Shown here: positions 17,261 to 26,959 of the stretch, one piece after another
Layout: each line of letters begins with the position of its first letter
How positions within the stretch are numbered: the first letter of the stretch is position 1
Assembly: GCF_028622875.1 (NCBI RefSeq)
Contig: NZ_CP117709.1
Coordinates: forward strand, 1,922,001 to 1,986,000
Source of the DNA: Streptomyces sp. MMBL 11-1
GTDB taxonomy: Bacteria; Actinomycetota; Actinomycetes; Streptomycetales; Streptomycetaceae
DNA length: 64,000 nucleotides
Direction of reading: 5' to 3'
The notes under the pieces: generated by a model
Told to the model about the DNA's origin: nothing
Seen by the model: the letters and a program-made list of their open reading frames with translations, nothing else
Database searches by the model: none
Position numbers and translations under genes: made by a program

Positions 17261-18256
17261 ATGGGTGGGTCGGTGCGCTGGGGTGTTCTGGCGACGGGCG
17301 GCATAGCCGCGAGGTTCACGGCGGACGTACAGGGGCTTCCCGACGCCGAGGTGGTGGCGGTGGCCTCGCGTACGGAGGCCTCGGCGCGGGACTTCGCCGA
17401 GCGGCACGGGATCGGGCGGGCCTACGGCAGCTGGGCGGAGCTGGTCGCCGACGACGAGGTGGACGTGGTGTACGTGGCCACCCCGCACTCGGCGCACCAC
17501 GCGGCGGCCTCGCTGGCGCTGCGGGCCGGGAAGCACGTGCTGTGCGAGAAGGCGTTCACGCTCAACAGCCGGGAGGCGAAGGAGCTGGTGGCCCTCGCCC
17601 GGGACCGCGGTCTCTTCCTGATGGAGGCCATGTGGACCTATCTCAACCCGGTGGTCCGCCGCCTCACCGAGCTGGTCCGGGACGGGGCGATCGGCGAGAT
17701 CCGGACCGTACAGGCGGACTTCGGCTTCGCGGGCGACTTCGCTCCCGGGCACCGGCTGCGCGACCCGGACCTGGGCGGCGGGGCGCTGCTGGACCTCGGG
17801 GTCTACCCGGTGTCGTTCGCGCAGCTGCTGCTGGGCGAGCCGGACCGGATCCAGGCCGACGCGCTGTTGTCCCCGGAGGGCGTCGACCTGAACACGGGGA
17901 TGCTGCTCGGCTGGGACTCCGGCGCGACCGCGCTGCTCTCGTGCTCGATCGTCGGCCACCACCCGACGGCGGCCACCGTCATCGGCACGGCCGGGCGGAT
18001 CGACCTCCCGCGCGACTTCTTCCACCCGGACCACTTCGTCCTGCGGCGGGCGGGCGCGGAGCCGGAGACGATCACCTCGGGGCCGGGACCGCGGGGGCTG
18101 ACGGGCATGCAGTACGAGGCCGCCGAGGTGATGCGGGCGGTGCGGGCGGGCGAGAGCGAGTCCCCGCTCGTCCCGCTGGAGGGTTCGCTGGCGGTGATGC
18201 GGACGCTCGACGCGGTACGGGACCGTATCGGCGTCCGCTACCCGGCGGACCGCTGA
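17261..18256 (+). CDS. Gfo/Idh/MocA-family oxidoreductase
   Basis: NAD(P)-dependent dehydrogenase, cytosolic, 331 residues from the ATG at 17261. The Rossmann nucleotide site is RWGVLATGGIAARFTADV. The family core EKAFTLN (from VLCEKAFTLNSREA, about residue 95) carries the conserved Lys, and GGGALLDLGVYPVSF lies in the C-terminal domain near the substrate site. Substrates in this family are sugars, inositols or dihydrodiols and cannot be deduced here. An alternative start at 17201 would add a Phe/Pro-rich 20 residues without homology to the fold. It is convergent with PhoD. Confidence 0.9.
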   Translation: MGGSVRWGVLATGGIAARFTADVQGLPDAEVVAVASRTEASARDFAERHGIGRAYGSWAELVADDEVDVVYVATPHSAHHAAASLALRAGKHVLCEKAFTLNSREAKELVALARDRGLFLMEAMWTYLNPVVRRLTELVRDGAIGEIRTVQADFGFAGDFAPGHRLRDPDLGGGALLDLGVYPVSFAQLLLGEPDRIQADALLSPEGVDLNTGMLLGWDSGATALLSCSIVGHHPTAATVIGTAGRIDLPRDFFHPDHFVLRRAGAEPETITSGPGPRGLTGMQYEAAEVMRAVRAGESESPLVPLEGSLAVMRTLDAVRDRIGVRYPADR

Positions 18257-18280
18257 GCCCGCTGCCGCGGGCGTGAGGCG

Positions 18281-19948
18281 CTACGCGGGCGTGAGCCCGG
18301 GGTTTCCCGCCTCGGTGACGAAGGAGGCCGCCGTGGTGAGCGGCGCTCCGGGGGTCGTGACGGCGGCCACCGTACGGAAGTCGGCGCGGGCCTCCTTCGT
18401 TCCGAGGGTGACGAGCGTGTAGCCGCGCCGCCCGTTGTAGTGCTTGAGGTGCGGGTTGGCGCGGGTCTGGTTCTCCCAGTTGGCGGGCCGGTCCGCGCCG
18501 TCCTTGCCGCTGCTGATGGACGTGGCGACGATCTCCGTGCCGACGGTGCGCGAGGCGGGGTCGTCGAAGTCCTTCTTCAGGTCGAAGGCGTAGGAGACGT
18601 GGACGTCGCCGGTGAGGACCATGAGGTTGTCCACGCCGGCGGCCTCGGCCCCGGCCAGCACCCGCTGCCGGGAGGCCGGGTAGCCGTCCCAGGAGTCCAT
18701 GGAGAGCTTGAAGGCGTCGGTGGGTACATCGCGCCGCCGGGCGAAGGTGACCTGCTGCGGGACGACGTTCCAGGTGGCGTGTGACGCGCGCCAGCCGTCG
18801 AGCAGCCAGCGTTCCTGGGCGGCCCCGGTCATGGTGCGCGCGGGGTCCTCGGACTCGGGTCCCGGGGTGCGCCAGCCGTCGCCGTACGCCTGGTCGCTGC
18901 GGTACTGGCGGGTGTCGAGGATGTCGAACTGGGCGAGCCGCCCGAACGTCAGGCGGCGGTAGAGCCGCATGTCGGGTCCGGTGGGGCGCTGCGGGGTGCG
19001 CAGCGGCTGGTTCTCCCAGTACGCGCGGTACGCGGCGGCCCGGCGCAGCAGGAACTCCTCGGGCGGGACGTCGTTCTCGGGGGTGCCGCCAGCGTAGTTG
19101 TTCTCGGTCTCGTGGTCGTCCCAGGTGACGACGAAGGGGTGGGCGGCGTGGGCGGCGCGCAGGTCCGGGTCGGACTTGTAGAGGGCGTAGCGCAGCCGGT
19201 AGTCCTCCAGGGTGACCGTCTCGCGGTTGTAGTGCGCGGGGAGTCTGCGGTCGGTGTAGCCGCGGGCCCCGCCGGTGGCGGTGACGGCGTACTCGTAGAG
19301 GTAGTCGCCGAGGTGGAACACGACGTCGACGTCCTCGGCGGCGAGGTGGCGGTGGGCGGTGAAGTAGCCGTCGTGGTACGCCTGGCAGGAGACGGCGGCC
19401 AGGGTCAGGGAGCTGGTGCGGGCTCCGGGGGCCGGGGCGGTGCGGGTGCGGCCGGCCGGGCTGGTCCAGCCGCCGGTGCGGAAGCGGTAGTAGTAGACCC
19501 GGCCGGAGTCGAGGCCCTGGACGTCGGCGCGGACGCTGTGGGCGAACTCGGGGTGGGCGGTGACCGATCCGCGCCGCTCGATCCGGCGGAAGCTCTCGTC
19601 GCGGGCCACCTCCCAGCGCACCGCGACCCGGCCGCGCGGCAGTCCGCCGCCCGGCTCGTAGGGGCGGGGGGCGAGCCGGGTCCAGATGAGGACGGACGTC
19701 GGGTGCGGGTCGCCGGAGGCGACGCCGAGGGTGAACGGGTCCTCGGTGATCCGGCGGGCGTCGAGTTCGGCGGCGCTCGCCGTGCCGGCGGCGGGAAGGT
19801 TCACGGCGAAGGCGAGCGCGGCGGCGGCCGCGGTGCCGGTCAGGAAGCGCCTGCGTCCCACGCCCGGTGCGAGCAGCCGTGCGGCGGCGCGGAGTTCGGT
19901 CGTCCGTGTGCTCTGTTCGGGCGTCATGATGATCTGTGCGGCTGTCAT
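18281..19948 (-). CDS. phoD: PhoD-family alkaline phosphatase/phosphodiesterase, Tat-exported
   Basis: Secreted Ca/Fe-dependent phosphatase that releases phosphate from esters and teichoic-acid-like polymers. The ATG at 19948 has GAGGAGGGG just upstream and gives 555 residues. A twin-arginine signal [17 protein letters not shown] (about residues 29-46) ends near ASAAEL. The PhoD N-terminal domain starts at [20 protein letters not shown]. Metal-binding motifs are [24 protein letters not shown] and [12 protein letters not shown]. No clear PHO box (GTTCACC repeats) is visible in the 144-base divergent gap; a 9-bp inverted repeat GCACGCGAC...GTCGCGTGC lies at 19992-20020. Confidence 0.93.
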   Translation of the reverse strand: MTAAQIIMTPEQSTRTTELRAAARLLAPGVGRRRFLTGTAAAAALAFAVNLPAAGTASAAELDARRITEDPFTLGVASGDPHPTSVLIWTRLAPRPYEPGGGLPRGRVAVRWEVARDESFRRIERRGSVTAHPEFAHSVRADVQGLDSGRVYYYRFRTGGWTSPAGRTRTAPAPGARTSSLTLAAVSCQAYHDGYFTAHRHLAAEDVDVVFHLGDYLYEYAVTATGGARGYTDRRLPAHYNRETVTLEDYRLRYALYKSDPDLRAAHAAHPFVVTWDDHETENNYAGGTPENDVPPEEFLLRRAAAYRAYWENQPLRTPQRPTGPDMRLYRRLTFGRLAQFDILDTRQYRSDQAYGDGWRTPGPESEDPARTMTGAAQERWLLDGWRASHATWNVVPQQVTFARRRDVPTDAFKLSMDSWDGYPASRQRVLAGAEAAGVDNLMVLTGDVHVSYAFDLKKDFDDPASRTVGTEIVATSISSGKDGADRPANWENQTRANPHLKHYNGRRGYTLVTLGTKEARADFRTVAAVTTPGAPLTTAASFVTEAGNPGLTPA

Positions 19949-20092
19949 ATGCCCCTCCTCAGCCCGGATGCTGTCGGGCTTCATGGCAGCCGCACGCGAC
20001 GACGCACCGTTGTCGCGTGCACAACATCCGCATGGCGGGTCGATGAGCACCCCGTGCCCCGTGCACCGACCCGTCCCGTACGCTGCCGGGCC

Positions 20093-20857
20093 ATGAACAC
20101 TGAGCAGACCGGCCGGAAAGTCGCCGTCGTCACGGGTGCGGGATCAGGGATCGGGCGGGCCGTCGCGCTCGCCCTCGCGAGCGCGGGCTGGTCGCTCGCG
20201 CTCGCCGGACGGCGGGCGGAGCCGCTGGCGGGGACGGCGGCAGCCGCCGGGGACACCGAGGCGCTGTGCGTCACCACCGACGTGACCGACGCCGACGAGG
20301 TCGGCGCGCTCTTCACCGCCGTACGGGAGCGGTTCGGCCGGCTGGACCTCCTGTTCAACAACGCGGGCACGTTCGGCCCCGGCGGCGTTCCGCTGGAGGA
20401 CCTGGCCGCGGAGGACTGGCGGGCGGTGGTCGACGTGAACCTGACGGGCGCGTTCCTGTGCGCGCAGGCCGCGTACCGGCTGATGAAGGAGCAGGACCCG
20501 CAGGGCGGCCGGATCATCAACAACGGTTCGGTCTCCGCCCACGCGCCGCGCCCGCACTCCATCGCGTACACCGCGACGAAGCACGCGATGACCGGGCTGA
20601 CGAAGTCGCTGTCGCTGGACGGCCGCGCCTACCGGATCGCCTGCGGGCAGATCGACATCGGCAACGCGGCGACGGAGATGACCGAGCGGATGTCGACCGG
20701 GATCCTCCAGGCCAACGGGGAGATGGCGGTGGAGCCCGTGATGGCGGCGGCCGACGTGGCGCGGACGGTGGTGCACATGGCGGAGCTGCCGCTGGAGGCC
20801 AACGTCCAGTTCGCCACGGTCCTGGCGACGAACATGCCGTACATCGGACGCGGTTGA
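20093..20857 (+). CDS. short-chain dehydrogenase/reductase
   Basis: Cytosolic NAD(P)-dependent oxidoreductase, 254 residues from the ATG at 20093. The classical SDR motifs are present: TGAGSGIG cofactor site near residue 15, NNAG at about 90, catalytic Ser in [10 protein letters not shown] and the YTATK catalytic Tyr-Lys pair. The GRRAE segment after beta-2 suggests NADP preference. The substrate is unknown. It is divergent from phoD. Confidence 0.92.
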   Translation: MNTEQTGRKVAVVTGAGSGIGRAVALALASAGWSLALAGRRAEPLAGTAAAAGDTEALCVTTDVTDADEVGALFTAVRERFGRLDLLFNNAGTFGPGGVPLEDLAAEDWRAVVDVNLTGAFLCAQAAYRLMKEQDPQGGRIINNGSVSAHAPRPHSIAYTATKHAMTGLTKSLSLDGRAYRIACGQIDIGNAATEMTERMSTGILQANGEMAVEPVMAAADVARTVVHMAELPLEANVQFATVLATNMPYIGRG

Positions 20858-21001
20858 GCCTCCGGGCGATCAGATTCGCTCGAACTAGCCATTAAGTGAC
20901 CGAATTTGCGGATTTCTGCGCCCCCGGCCGAGCAAGCGCGTGCTATCCGTATGATCGCACCCCGTTACACCTTCACCAGAACACCACAGAAGGAACACCA
21001 C

Positions 21002-21481
21002 ATGCGCATACGCACCGCTGCGCCGATCGCCCTGGCCGCCGCCACCGCACTGGCCGGCTCGCTCCTCGCCACGGCGGCACCGGCCTCGGCGGCCGCCCAC
21101 CAGGGCGGGCTGCACTTCGGGACCGTGCAGTACGACGGCCCCGGCACGGACAACCGGACCACGAAGTCGCTGAACGCCGAGTGGGTGAACATCCACAACA
21201 ACGGCAAGAAGAAGGTCCAGCTCAAGGGCTACAAGGTGAAGGACAACACCGGCTACACCTACACCTTCGGCAGCTACACGATCGGCGCCGGCAAGACCGT
21301 CAAGCTCCGCACCGGCAAGGGCAAGAACGTCTCGGGCACCGTGCACTGGAACCGGGGCTCGTACGTCTGGAACAACACCGGCGACAAGGCGCGGCTGATC
21401 AAGCCGAACGGGAAGCTCCAGGACTCCTGCTCCTGGAAGAAGTCCACCAAGGCGAACAAGGGCGTCAAGAACTGCCACTGA
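21002..21481 (+). CDS. secreted lamin-tail-domain protein
   Basis: 159-residue secreted protein. GAAGGA lies upstream of the ATG at 21002. The signal peptide runs from MRIRTAAPIALAAATALAGS to a cleavage near ASA-AA. The rest is one lamin tail domain: SLNAEWVNIHNNGKKKVQLKG, then GYKVKDNTGYTYTFGSYTIG and SYVWNNTGDKARLIKPNG. This Ig-like beta sandwich is common in small streptomycete exoproteins. The mature protein is strongly basic and Lys/Asn-rich. Two Cys (DSCSW and NCH at the end) could form a disulfide. Role unknown; a hairpin terminator follows. Confidence 0.88.
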   Translation: MRIRTAAPIALAAATALAGSLLATAAPASAAAHQGGLHFGTVQYDGPGTDNRTTKSLNAEWVNIHNNGKKKVQLKGYKVKDNTGYTYTFGSYTIGAGKTVKLRTGKGKNVSGTVHWNRGSYVWNNTGDKARLIKPNGKLQDSCSWKKSTKANKGVKNCH

Positions 21482-21497
21482 CCCGTCCCGGGGGGGC

Positions 21498-21526
21498 GGT
21501 CGCGGCGCTCCGGAGGGGCCGCGACC
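21498..21526 (+). terminator. hairpin after the lamin-tail gene
   Basis: GGTCGCGGC and GCCGCGACC pair as 9-bp arms around an 11-base loop, 17 bases after the lamin-tail gene stop. Confidence 0.6.
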
Positions 21527-21621
21527 CGCTCTCCCGCGCCGTACCTCCGTATCGCCGTACCGCCTTGTCGCCGTACCGGAAGTGGGGAATGCCGGGAGCG
21601 GCGGCAGGGTTGGATCTCTGC

Positions 21622-22476
21622 ATGACACCTGACTCCGCGCCCGAGGTCCTGCGCTACACCGCCTTCTCCGCCGACCCCGCGGGCGGGAACCCCGCAGGCG
21701 TCGTCCTGGACGCCTCCGGGATGGACGAGGAGGCGATGCTCGCCGTCGCGGCGGAGGTGGGGTACAGCGAGTCGGCGTTCCTGACGGAGCGGACCGGCGA
21801 AGGCGCGTACACGATCCGCTACTTCAGCCCGAAGGCCGAGGTGCCCTTCTGCGGCCACGCCACGGTCGCCACGGCGCTCGCCCTGGCCGAACGGGACGGG
21901 CCGGGGGAGCTGGAGTTCGTCACGGCCGCGGGCCCGGTGCCGGTGACGGTCGTACGGGAGGGCGGCGAACTCCGCGCCACCCTCACCAGCGTGGCCCCGC
22001 GCGTCGAGGAGACCACCGCGGCCGACCTGGCGGAGGCGCTGGCGGCCCTGGACTGGGCGGCCGGCGATCTCGACCCGGCGCTGCCGCCCCGGATCGCCTA
22101 CGCGGGAGCCCGGCACCTGGTGCTGGCCGCCGCCACCCGGGAACGGCTGGCGGACCTGGACTACGACTTCGGGCGCCTCGAAGCGCTGATGCACCGGCTC
22201 GACCTGACCACGCTGCAACTGGCCTGGCGCGAGGGGCCCGGGGTCTTCCACGTCCGGGACCCGTTCCCGGTGGGCGGGGTCGTCGAGGACCCGGCGACGG
22301 GCGCCGCGGCGGCGGCCTTCGGCGCGTACGCCCGGGAGCTGCGGCTCGTACCGGACGCGGCCGTGCTGACGCTGCACCAGGGGGCGGACATGGGCCGCCC
22401 CGGCACGCTCACCGTCGAACTGCGCGCGGGTGACGCCAGGGTCCGGGTCAGCGGAACGGGCACCCGGATCGGCTGA
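21622..22476 (+). CDS. PhzF-family isomerase
   Basis: 284-residue, full-length member of the PhzF fold. The N-terminal RYTAFSADPAGGNPAGVV, the catalytic Glu in VGYSESAFLTE (about residue 51), the FCGHATVA motif and the C-terminal EDPATGAAAAAFGAY are all intact, so it should be active as an isomerase or epimerase; the substrate is unknown. The ATG at 21622 is preceded by GCAGGGTTGGATC, a weak site. It has better-conserved motifs than the shorter paralogue at 1981-2664. It stands alone, followed closely by a convergent gene. Confidence 0.88.
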   Translation: MTPDSAPEVLRYTAFSADPAGGNPAGVVLDASGMDEEAMLAVAAEVGYSESAFLTERTGEGAYTIRYFSPKAEVPFCGHATVATALALAERDGPGELEFVTAAGPVPVTVVREGGELRATLTSVAPRVEETTAADLAEALAALDWAAGDLDPALPPRIAYAGARHLVLAAATRERLADLDYDFGRLEALMHRLDLTTLQLAWREGPGVFHVRDPFPVGGVVEDPATGAAAAAFGAYARELRLVPDAAVLTLHQGADMGRPGTLTVELRAGDARVRVSGTGTRIG

Positions 22477-22498
22477 ACCGCGCCCCGGGGGCGGCTGT

Positions 22499-23521
22499 TC
22501 AGCCGGTGACGTCCTTGGCCGGGGAGATGTGGGCGTACCAGCGTTCCGTCTCCTCCGGGTCGAGAGCGCGCTCCAGCAGGGCGTCGCCGCGCATGCCGGG
22601 GAAGAAGCGGCCCGCGGGCCACGACCGCCGGTAGGACGGCTCGTCCAGAACCAGCAGCCGGACGCCGTCGACGACGGGGATGTCGGCGGGGGTGCCCTCG
22701 TTCCAGATGAGTTCGCCGTCCGGGGCCACCAGGTCGAAGGAGCCCACGGTGTCCACCTGACCGGGGGTCTCCCGGCAGACGGCCGCCTCCTGCGCCGACG
22801 GCGCGTGGCCCTCCACATGGCCGCCGCCGATGAGCGCGTCGGCGAGCAGGGTGTGCAGCTGGAAGTTGTCCCCGATGCCGGAGAGCCGCAGGAGGTAGCC
22901 GGTGCCGCTCGCCCGGTGGAGGGCGACGAGCGGTTCGTCGTCCAGCACGAGCAGCGCGTAGGCGAGGGACTTCAGCTCCACGCCGGAGGCCCGCTCCACC
23001 GCGCCGAGCAGCCGCAGCGCCTCGCCCCGGAAACCGGCCGCCCGCCGCACACCGGGGTGGTTCAGCATCGCGACGGCGGCCATCTCCCACTGGGGAAGCG
23101 TCCACCAGCCGACGGCCGCGTCGGAACCGGCCCGCTCCACGGGCCCCGGGCCCGGCTCGCCCCCGTCCGGAACGGGAAACGCGCCGCCGCCGGTCGCGAC
23201 CCACGCGTCGGAGAACACCAGGGCCTGCTCCAGGGCCCACCGCAGCCCGGCCAGCACCCCCGGCGCGCAGCGCTCGGCGTCCGCACCGCGCTCGACGCAG
23301 GCCCCGACGAGCACGGCGACGACGGCACGGGGGCCGGGCGGCACCTGCTCCAGCACGGCGGCGAGCCGAGGCCCGCCGTCCAGCAGCTCCGGCTCCCTGG
23401 CCTGCCCGAAGGTCTCCTGCAACCGGACGAACGCCTTGCCGGAGCGCTTGGCGTCCTGCGCGGTCACCGCCGCCTCGAAGTCGGCGACAGCTCCCCCGAA
23501 CCCGGCTTTACCGAATATCAT
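22499..23521 (-). CDS. conserved protein of unknown function
   Basis: 340-residue cytosolic protein that I do not recognise. It begins MIFGKAGFGGAVADFEAAVT. The first half is helical, with repeated Ala/Leu-rich segments (GPRLAAVLEQVPPGPRAVVA, then VLVGACVERGADAERCAPGV) that look like armadillo- or HEAT-like helices. The second half is more beta-like (LKSLAYALLVLDDEPLVALH and GTPADIPVVDGVRLLVLDEP). No signal peptide, membrane segment or catalytic motif is visible. It is convergent with the PhzF gene (22 bases) and divergent from no close partner; the TetR gene lies behind it on the same strand. Confidence 0.7.
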   Translation of the reverse strand: MIFGKAGFGGAVADFEAAVTAQDAKRSGKAFVRLQETFGQAREPELLDGGPRLAAVLEQVPPGPRAVVAVLVGACVERGADAERCAPGVLAGLRWALEQALVFSDAWVATGGGAFPVPDGGEPGPGPVERAGSDAAVGWWTLPQWEMAAVAMLNHPGVRRAAGFRGEALRLLGAVERASGVELKSLAYALLVLDDEPLVALHRASGTGYLLRLSGIGDNFQLHTLLADALIGGGHVEGHAPSAQEAAVCRETPGQVDTVGSFDLVAPDGELIWNEGTPADIPVVDGVRLLVLDEPSYRRSWPAGRFFPGMRGDALLERALDPEETERWYAHISPAKDVTG

Positions 23522-23589
23522 TCCGGCACCATATCGACGTGCGTCCGGGCGCCGCGAAACCGGTCTCCGTCAAGGGCTTCCCACGCCCC

Positions 23590-24261
23590 TCACCGCACGT
23601 ACACCCCGTCCCTCGCGGCGGCGACCGCCGCGGCGGCGGCCCGGTCCGCCGCCTCCTCGTCCAGCGGCGCCCCGCTGGCCAGCAGCCGGTAGTAGAGGGG
23701 CGCCGACACCGCCGCGATCACCTCGCCCGGGTCCGTGCCTGCGGGCACTTCGCCGCGATCGACCGCCGCCTCGACACACCCCGACCACTCCCCGATCCGC
23801 ACCGCGTAGAAGCGGTGCAGGGCGTCGGCGGCCCGGGGGTCGCAGGTGGCGGCGGCGATGACGGCCACGAAGAGGGGCCCCTGCCGGGGGTCGGTCAGCG
23901 TGCGGACCACGAGGCGGGCGTTGGCCCGGAGGTCCCCGGCCAGGGACCCGGTGTCGGCACGCGGCAGCGACTGCTCCGCCATGTCCGAGAGCAGATCGGC
24001 CACCAGCCCGGCGGGCGCGGACCAGCGCCGGTAGACGGTCGTCTTGCCGACCCCGGCCCGCCGGGCGACATCGGCCAGGTCGAGCCCGTCGAAGCCGTGC
24101 TCGACCAGCGCGTCCCCGGCGGCACGCAGGACCGCCTCCCGCACCCGGGCGGTGCGGCCACCGGGGCGCACGGTGCCCGGCTCCCCGCCGTCGGCGTCGA
24201 CACCCTCGGAGCTTTGAGAGCCCTCGGCACCTACAGCACCTTCAGCACCTTCAGAAGTCAT
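23590..24261 (-). CDS. TetR-family regulator, probable repressor of the adjacent efflux pump
   Basis: 223 residues. The helix-turn-helix is at about 35-80 (VREAVLRAAGDALVEHGFDG, then DVARRAGVGKTTVYRRW). The C-terminal part is a TetR_C domain ending in AAAVAAARDGVYVR. The N-terminus is Glu/Gly-rich, and its codons give a small GAEGA repeat in the DNA. It is divergent from the DHA2 transporter at 24370. The 108-base gap contains the dyad CTTAACGG-N10-CCGTTAAG, so it probably represses that pump in response to a drug ligand; this is inferred from arrangement alone. Confidence 0.9.
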   Translation of the reverse strand: MTSEGAEGAVGAEGSQSSEGVDADGGEPGTVRPGGRTARVREAVLRAAGDALVEHGFDGLDLADVARRAGVGKTTVYRRWSAPAGLVADLLSDMAEQSLPRADTGSLAGDLRANARLVVRTLTDPRQGPLFVAVIAAATCDPRAADALHRFYAVRIGEWSGCVEAAVDRGEVPAGTDPGEVIAAVSAPLYYRLLASGAPLDEEAADRAAAAAVAAARDGVYVR

Positions 24262-24313
24262 AACGGGTCTCCAGTTCCATTAAAGACGCTTCCCCTGTTA
24301 CGGTGACACCCAT

Positions 24314-24339
24314 CTTAACGGAACCAGAGAACCGTTAAG
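24314..24339. promoter_or_regulatory. probable TetR operator
   Basis: Perfect 8-bp arms CTTAACGG and CCGTTAAG are separated by 10 bases. The site lies between the divergent TetR and transporter genes, 31 bases upstream of the transporter ATG. A similar half-site (CCATTAAAG) occurs about 40 bases closer to the TetR start. Confidence 0.6.
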
Positions 24340-24369
24340 CGATTCCGTGCCCAGGAAGGCGCCCCTGCC

Positions 24370-25842
24370 ATGTCCCGTAACGCACCCGCACCCGCTCCCA
24401 CACCCGCTCCCACCGGACCGACGACCGTTCCGCGCGCCGCCGGTCCGCGCATGACGAGACGCCAGAAGCTCGTACTGGCCCTGCTGCTCGGCTCCCAGTT
24501 CATGATCGCGGTGGACTTCTCGATCCTGAACGTGGCGCTGCCCGTCGTCGGGGAGGGGCTCGGCTTCTCCCTCGCCCACCTCCAGTGGATCGCCACGTCC
24601 TTCGCGCTCGCCGCCGCCGGATTCACCCTGCTCTTCGGACGCGTCGCCGACCTCGTCGGCCGCAAGAACCTGTTCATCGGCGGCATGGCCGTCCTCGGGC
24701 TCTCCTCCGCGCTCGGCGGCCTCGCCACCTCGCCCGAGGTCCTCCTCACCGCCCGCGTGCTCCAGGGCCTGGCCACCGCGGCCGTCACCCCCGCCGGCCT
24801 CGCCCTGCTGACCACCGCGTTCAAGGAGGGGCCGCTGCGCGAACGGGCGCTGGGGCTCAACGGCGCCCTGATGTCGGCCGGGTTCACCGCCGGGGCGATC
24901 CTTGGCGGCCTCCTGACGGACCTGCTCTCCTGGCGCTGGGCCTTCTTCATCAACGTACCGGTCGCGGCCCTGGTCGTGATCCTGGCCCCGTCCGTGATCG
25001 CCGACTCCCGGCCGGAGCGGCGGCCCCGGCTGGACGTGCCCGGCGCGGTCACCGTCACCGGCGGGCTGCTGCTGCTCGTCCTCGGCCTCACCCAGGCCGG
25101 CGAGACCGGCTGGACCACCCCCACCACCCTGGTCTCCCTGGCCGCCGGCACCGCGCTCCTGATCGCGTTCGTCCGCATCGAGCGGCGGGCCACCGCACCG
25201 CTCGTCCCGATGCACATCCTGAAGCGGCGGAGCGTCGTCTGGGGCAACGCCGCCGGGCTGATCGCCTTCGTCACCGAGACCTCGCTGGTGTTCCTGCTCA
25301 CCCTCTACCTCCAGGAGGTCCTCGGCTACTCCGCGCTGGCCACCGGCCTCGCGTTCGGCGTGCTGGGCATCGGCACGGTCGTCGGCGGGATGCTCGGCGG
25401 ACGGGCGGTGGGCCGGTTCGGCAACCAGCGCGCCATCGTGCTGGGCGGAGTCGTCCAGGCCGGTGCCACGCTCTCCCTCGTCGCGCTCGGCACGTCCGGC
25501 TCCTGGATCTGGCTCCTGCTGGCGGCCACCTTCGTCGGCGGTGTGGGCAACATGCTGATGATCGTCGGCTTCATGGTCACGGCCACCTCGGGCCTGCCCG
25601 ACGAGGAGCAGGGGCGGGCCACCGGACTGGCGACGATGACCCAGCAGGTCGGCATCACCCTGGGCATCCCGGTGATGAGCGCGATCGTCACCGCCCGGAC
25701 GGGGGCCGCGACGGGGCCGGAGGCGGTCCTGTCCGGCGTCTCCACCGCCATCCTGGTGAACTCCGCCCTGGTCCTGGCCGGCGCCCTGCTCGCCGGGCAC
25801 TTCCTGGCCGGAAGGAACCGGACGGCGGCCGCGGAGGGGTGA
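24370..25842 (+). CDS. DHA2-family MFS drug transporter
   Basis: Inner-membrane drug:proton antiporter with about 14 helices, 490 residues. The first 28 residues are a Pro/Ala-rich tail (PAPAPTPAPTGPTT). Helix 1 contains the DHA2 signature SQFMIAVDFSILNVALPVVG. Motif A is GRVADLVGRKNLFIGG, and motif C-like glycines occur in ALMSAGFTAGAILGGLL. AGGAAGG stands 13 bases before the ATG. Expression is probably controlled by the divergent TetR gene. Confidence 0.92.
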   Translation: MSRNAPAPAPTPAPTGPTTVPRAAGPRMTRRQKLVLALLLGSQFMIAVDFSILNVALPVVGEGLGFSLAHLQWIATSFALAAAGFTLLFGRVADLVGRKNLFIGGMAVLGLSSALGGLATSPEVLLTARVLQGLATAAVTPAGLALLTTAFKEGPLRERALGLNGALMSAGFTAGAILGGLLTDLLSWRWAFFINVPVAALVVILAPSVIADSRPERRPRLDVPGAVTVTGGLLLLVLGLTQAGETGWTTPTTLVSLAAGTALLIAFVRIERRATAPLVPMHILKRRSVVWGNAAGLIAFVTETSLVFLLTLYLQEVLGYSALATGLAFGVLGIGTVVGGMLGGRAVGRFGNQRAIVLGGVVQAGATLSLVALGTSGSWIWLLLAATFVGGVGNMLMIVGFMVTATSGLPDEEQGRATGLATMTQQVGITLGIPVMSAIVTARTGAATGPEAVLSGVSTAILVNSALVLAGALLAGHFLAGRNRTAAAEG

Positions 25843-26040
25843 GGTACGCGGAGCGGGCCGTCCCGGGAGCCGCACCGGCCCCCGGGACGGCACACGGCCG
25901 TCGCGCCGTACGCCCCGCTGAACACCGGCGGGCCCGCAGTTGGCCGGGCGGCGACCACGGACTGAACACCGAGACGTTACGATCGCGAGCATCGCAGCCG
26001 ACCAACAGCCGCACGGCAGCCGAGCCCAGGAGTACCGAAC

Positions 26041-26943
26041 TTGTCCGCACCACGCATCGGCGTATCCATCGTGACCATGGGGGACCGCCCGCAGGCGGTC
26101 GAGGCGCTGCTGGCGTCGGTCGCCATGCAGGACGTCCGGCCCACCCGGCTCGTGATCATCGGCAACGGGACGGCGCTCCCGGACTTCACCGCCTTCCCCG
26201 GCCTGGCGGACCTCGACGGCGGGGTGACCACCATCGAGCTGCCGGAGAACCTCGGCTGTCCGGGCGGCCGGAACGCCGGTCTGCGCAGGCTCGCCGAGAT
26301 CGGCGACGTGGACGTGGTGATCGAGCTGGACGACGACGGGCTGCTGGTCGAGAAGGACGTCTTCCGCCGGGTACGGGACCACTTCGCGGCCGATGACCGG
26401 CTCGGCATCGTCGGCTTCCGGATCGCCGACGAGCACGGCGAGACGCAGCGCCGCCACGTGCCGCGGCTGCGCGCCGGCGACCCGATGCGCGGCGGCGAGG
26501 TCACCGCCTTCCTCGGCGGCGGCCACGCGTTCTCCATGAAGATGCTGGCCGAGACCGGCCTGTGGCCGGCGGAGTTCTTCTTCACCCACGAGGAGACGGA
26601 CCTCGCCTGGCGCGCGCTCGACGCGGGCTGGAAGGTGCTGTACGAGCCCGAACTGCTGCTCCAGCACCCCAAGACGTCCCCGGCCCGGCACGCGGTCTAC
26701 TACCGGATGACGGCCCGCAACCGCGTCTGGCTGGCCCGCCGCAACCTGCCCCTCCCTCTGGTCCCCGCCTACCTCGGCACCTGGACCCTGCTCACCCTCG
26801 CCCGCACCCGCGACCCGAAGGGCCTGCGCGCCTGGGCGGGCGGCTTCGCCGAGGGCGTCCGGACCCCGTGCGGGGAGCGCCGCCCCATGCGCTGGTCCAC
26901 GGTGTGGCAGATGACACGGCTGGGCCGGCCGCCGGTCATCTGA
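26041..26943 (+). CDS. family 2 glycosyltransferase
   Basis: 300-residue GT-A-fold transferase that moves a sugar from a nucleotide donor to an unknown acceptor. A TTG start at 26041 has AGGAG 8 bases upstream. The nucleotide-binding start is RIGVSIVTMGDRPQAVEALL, and the metal motif is VVIELDDDGLL (about residue 97). The catalytic loop region HEETDLAWRALDAGWKV matches the ED(T/W)D-like acceptor motif of rhamnosyltransferase-type GT2 enzymes. A hydrophobic stretch (VPAYLGTWTLLTLA) near the C-terminus suggests association with the membrane face. It has no partner genes for a polysaccharide nearby. Confidence 0.88.
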   Translation: MSAPRIGVSIVTMGDRPQAVEALLASVAMQDVRPTRLVIIGNGTALPDFTAFPGLADLDGGVTTIELPENLGCPGGRNAGLRRLAEIGDVDVVIELDDDGLLVEKDVFRRVRDHFAADDRLGIVGFRIADEHGETQRRHVPRLRAGDPMRGGEVTAFLGGGHAFSMKMLAETGLWPAEFFFTHEETDLAWRALDAGWKVLYEPELLLQHPKTSPARHAVYYRMTARNRVWLARRNLPLPLVPAYLGTWTLLTLARTRDPKGLRAWAGGFAEGVRTPCGERRPMRWSTVWQMTRLGRPPVI

Positions 26944-26959
26944 CCCGCCACCCGGCGGA

